Source of the DNA: an uncultured Lachnospiraceae bacterium | GTDB lineage: Bacteria > Bacillota > Clostridia > Lachnospirales > Lachnospiraceae | NCBI GenBank assembly: GCA_951800685.1 | Contig: CATOJY010000002.1 | Coordinates: forward strand, 62,001 to 126,000 | Reading direction: 5' to 3' | Length of the DNA stretch: 64,000 bases | Shown here: in pieces, positions 63,962 to 64,000 of the stretch | How the letters are laid out: every line of letters starts with the position of its first letter | How positions within the stretch are numbered: position 1 is the first letter of the stretch | The notes under the pieces: generated by a model | The model's input: only the letters and a program-made list of their open reading frames with translations | Database searches by the model: none | Told to the model about the DNA's origin: nothing | Translations under genes and position numbers: made by a program

Positions 63962-64000
63962 TGACATTGATTGTAAAGAAATATGTATGGCTGATGTATT
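63954..64000 (+). CDS. possible start of next gene, cut by the window end
   Basis: A frame opening at GTG 63954 overlaps the flippase stop and stays open to the last base (15 codons). AAGGAG is about eleven bases upstream. The piece is too short to identify, and an internal ATG at 63987 could also be the start. Confidence 0.3.
   Translation, partial: MNNDIDCKEICMADV

Overview
The window is almost entirely one very large surface-glycan biosynthesis locus. Codon use, strong purine-rich ribosome binding sites, moderate GC over most of its length, and the mix of gene families (a PglK-like ABC transporter set, CotH-type proteins, DUF5672, DUF2304, GT-D and GT17 proteins) suggest a Firmicute of the class Clostridia, most likely a Lachnospiraceae-type gut anaerobe. 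That assignment is an inference, since no rRNA or housekeeping marker is present. About 52 genes are packed with gaps under 170 bases, and all but one lie on the + strand. I see no tRNA, rRNA, CRISPR array or transposase, and no gene-free stretch over 300 bases.

Layout. 1-12600: the tail of an SGNH-hydrolase-like gene, a complete asnB, a GT2, a GT11 fucosyltransferase-type enzyme, a first PglK-like ABC flippase, a GT11-like protein, a DUF6056-like membrane protein, a DUF5672 protein, a GT17 and a first Wzy-like polymerase. 12600-26050: the initiating polyprenyl-phosphate sugar phosphotransferase, GT4 and GT2 enzymes, a second GT11-type gene, a pyruvyltransferase, the Wzx flippase, a GH88/GH105-like hydrolase, a second Wzy-like polymerase and a WecG/TagA-GT4 fusion. 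26100-43800: two CotH-type genes, a radical SAM/SPASM protein, a GT-D enzyme, two left-handed beta-helix acyltransferases, a second PglK-like flippase, a GT-C-like membrane protein, a DPM1-like GT2 with a DUF2304 partner, and further GTs. 43850-53600: sugar-nucleotide genes (UDP-GlcNAc 2-epimerase, Gfo/Idh dehydrogenase, DegT aminotransferase), an asparagine-synthase-like protein without its glutaminase cysteine, a TagB-like GT-B, and a three-gene module of CMP-sugar synthetase, DRE-TIM aldolase fused to a Rossmann domain, and KdsC-like phosphatase. 53600-64000: three paralogous RGTD-motif transferases, a GT8, two GT4s, an inverted acetyltransferase, a broken acyltransferase gene carrying a ten-G tract, and a third PglK-like flippase. 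From about 58330 the DNA is visibly AT-richer.

How it fits together. One initiating phosphotransferase, one Wzx, two polymerases and three PglK-like flippases, with roughly 25 glycosyltransferase domains, suggest more than one lipid-linked glycan, or one glycan with several exported branches. Decoration genes (pyruvyl, acetyl/acyl, possible amidation, CotH-type phosphorylation) imply a heavily modified polymer. The most unusual part is 50746-53585, which looks like a pathway to a CMP-activated 2-keto-3-deoxy sugar acid in which a metal-dependent pyruvate aldolase replaces the usual PEP-dependent NeuB/KdsA synthase. All functions are read from sequence motifs only. Genes expected elsewhere in the genome, but not seen here, include Wzc/Wzd/Wze-type regulators, LCP ligases, GDP-fucose or dTDP-rhamnose synthesis and a UDP-GlcNAc 6-dehydrogenase.
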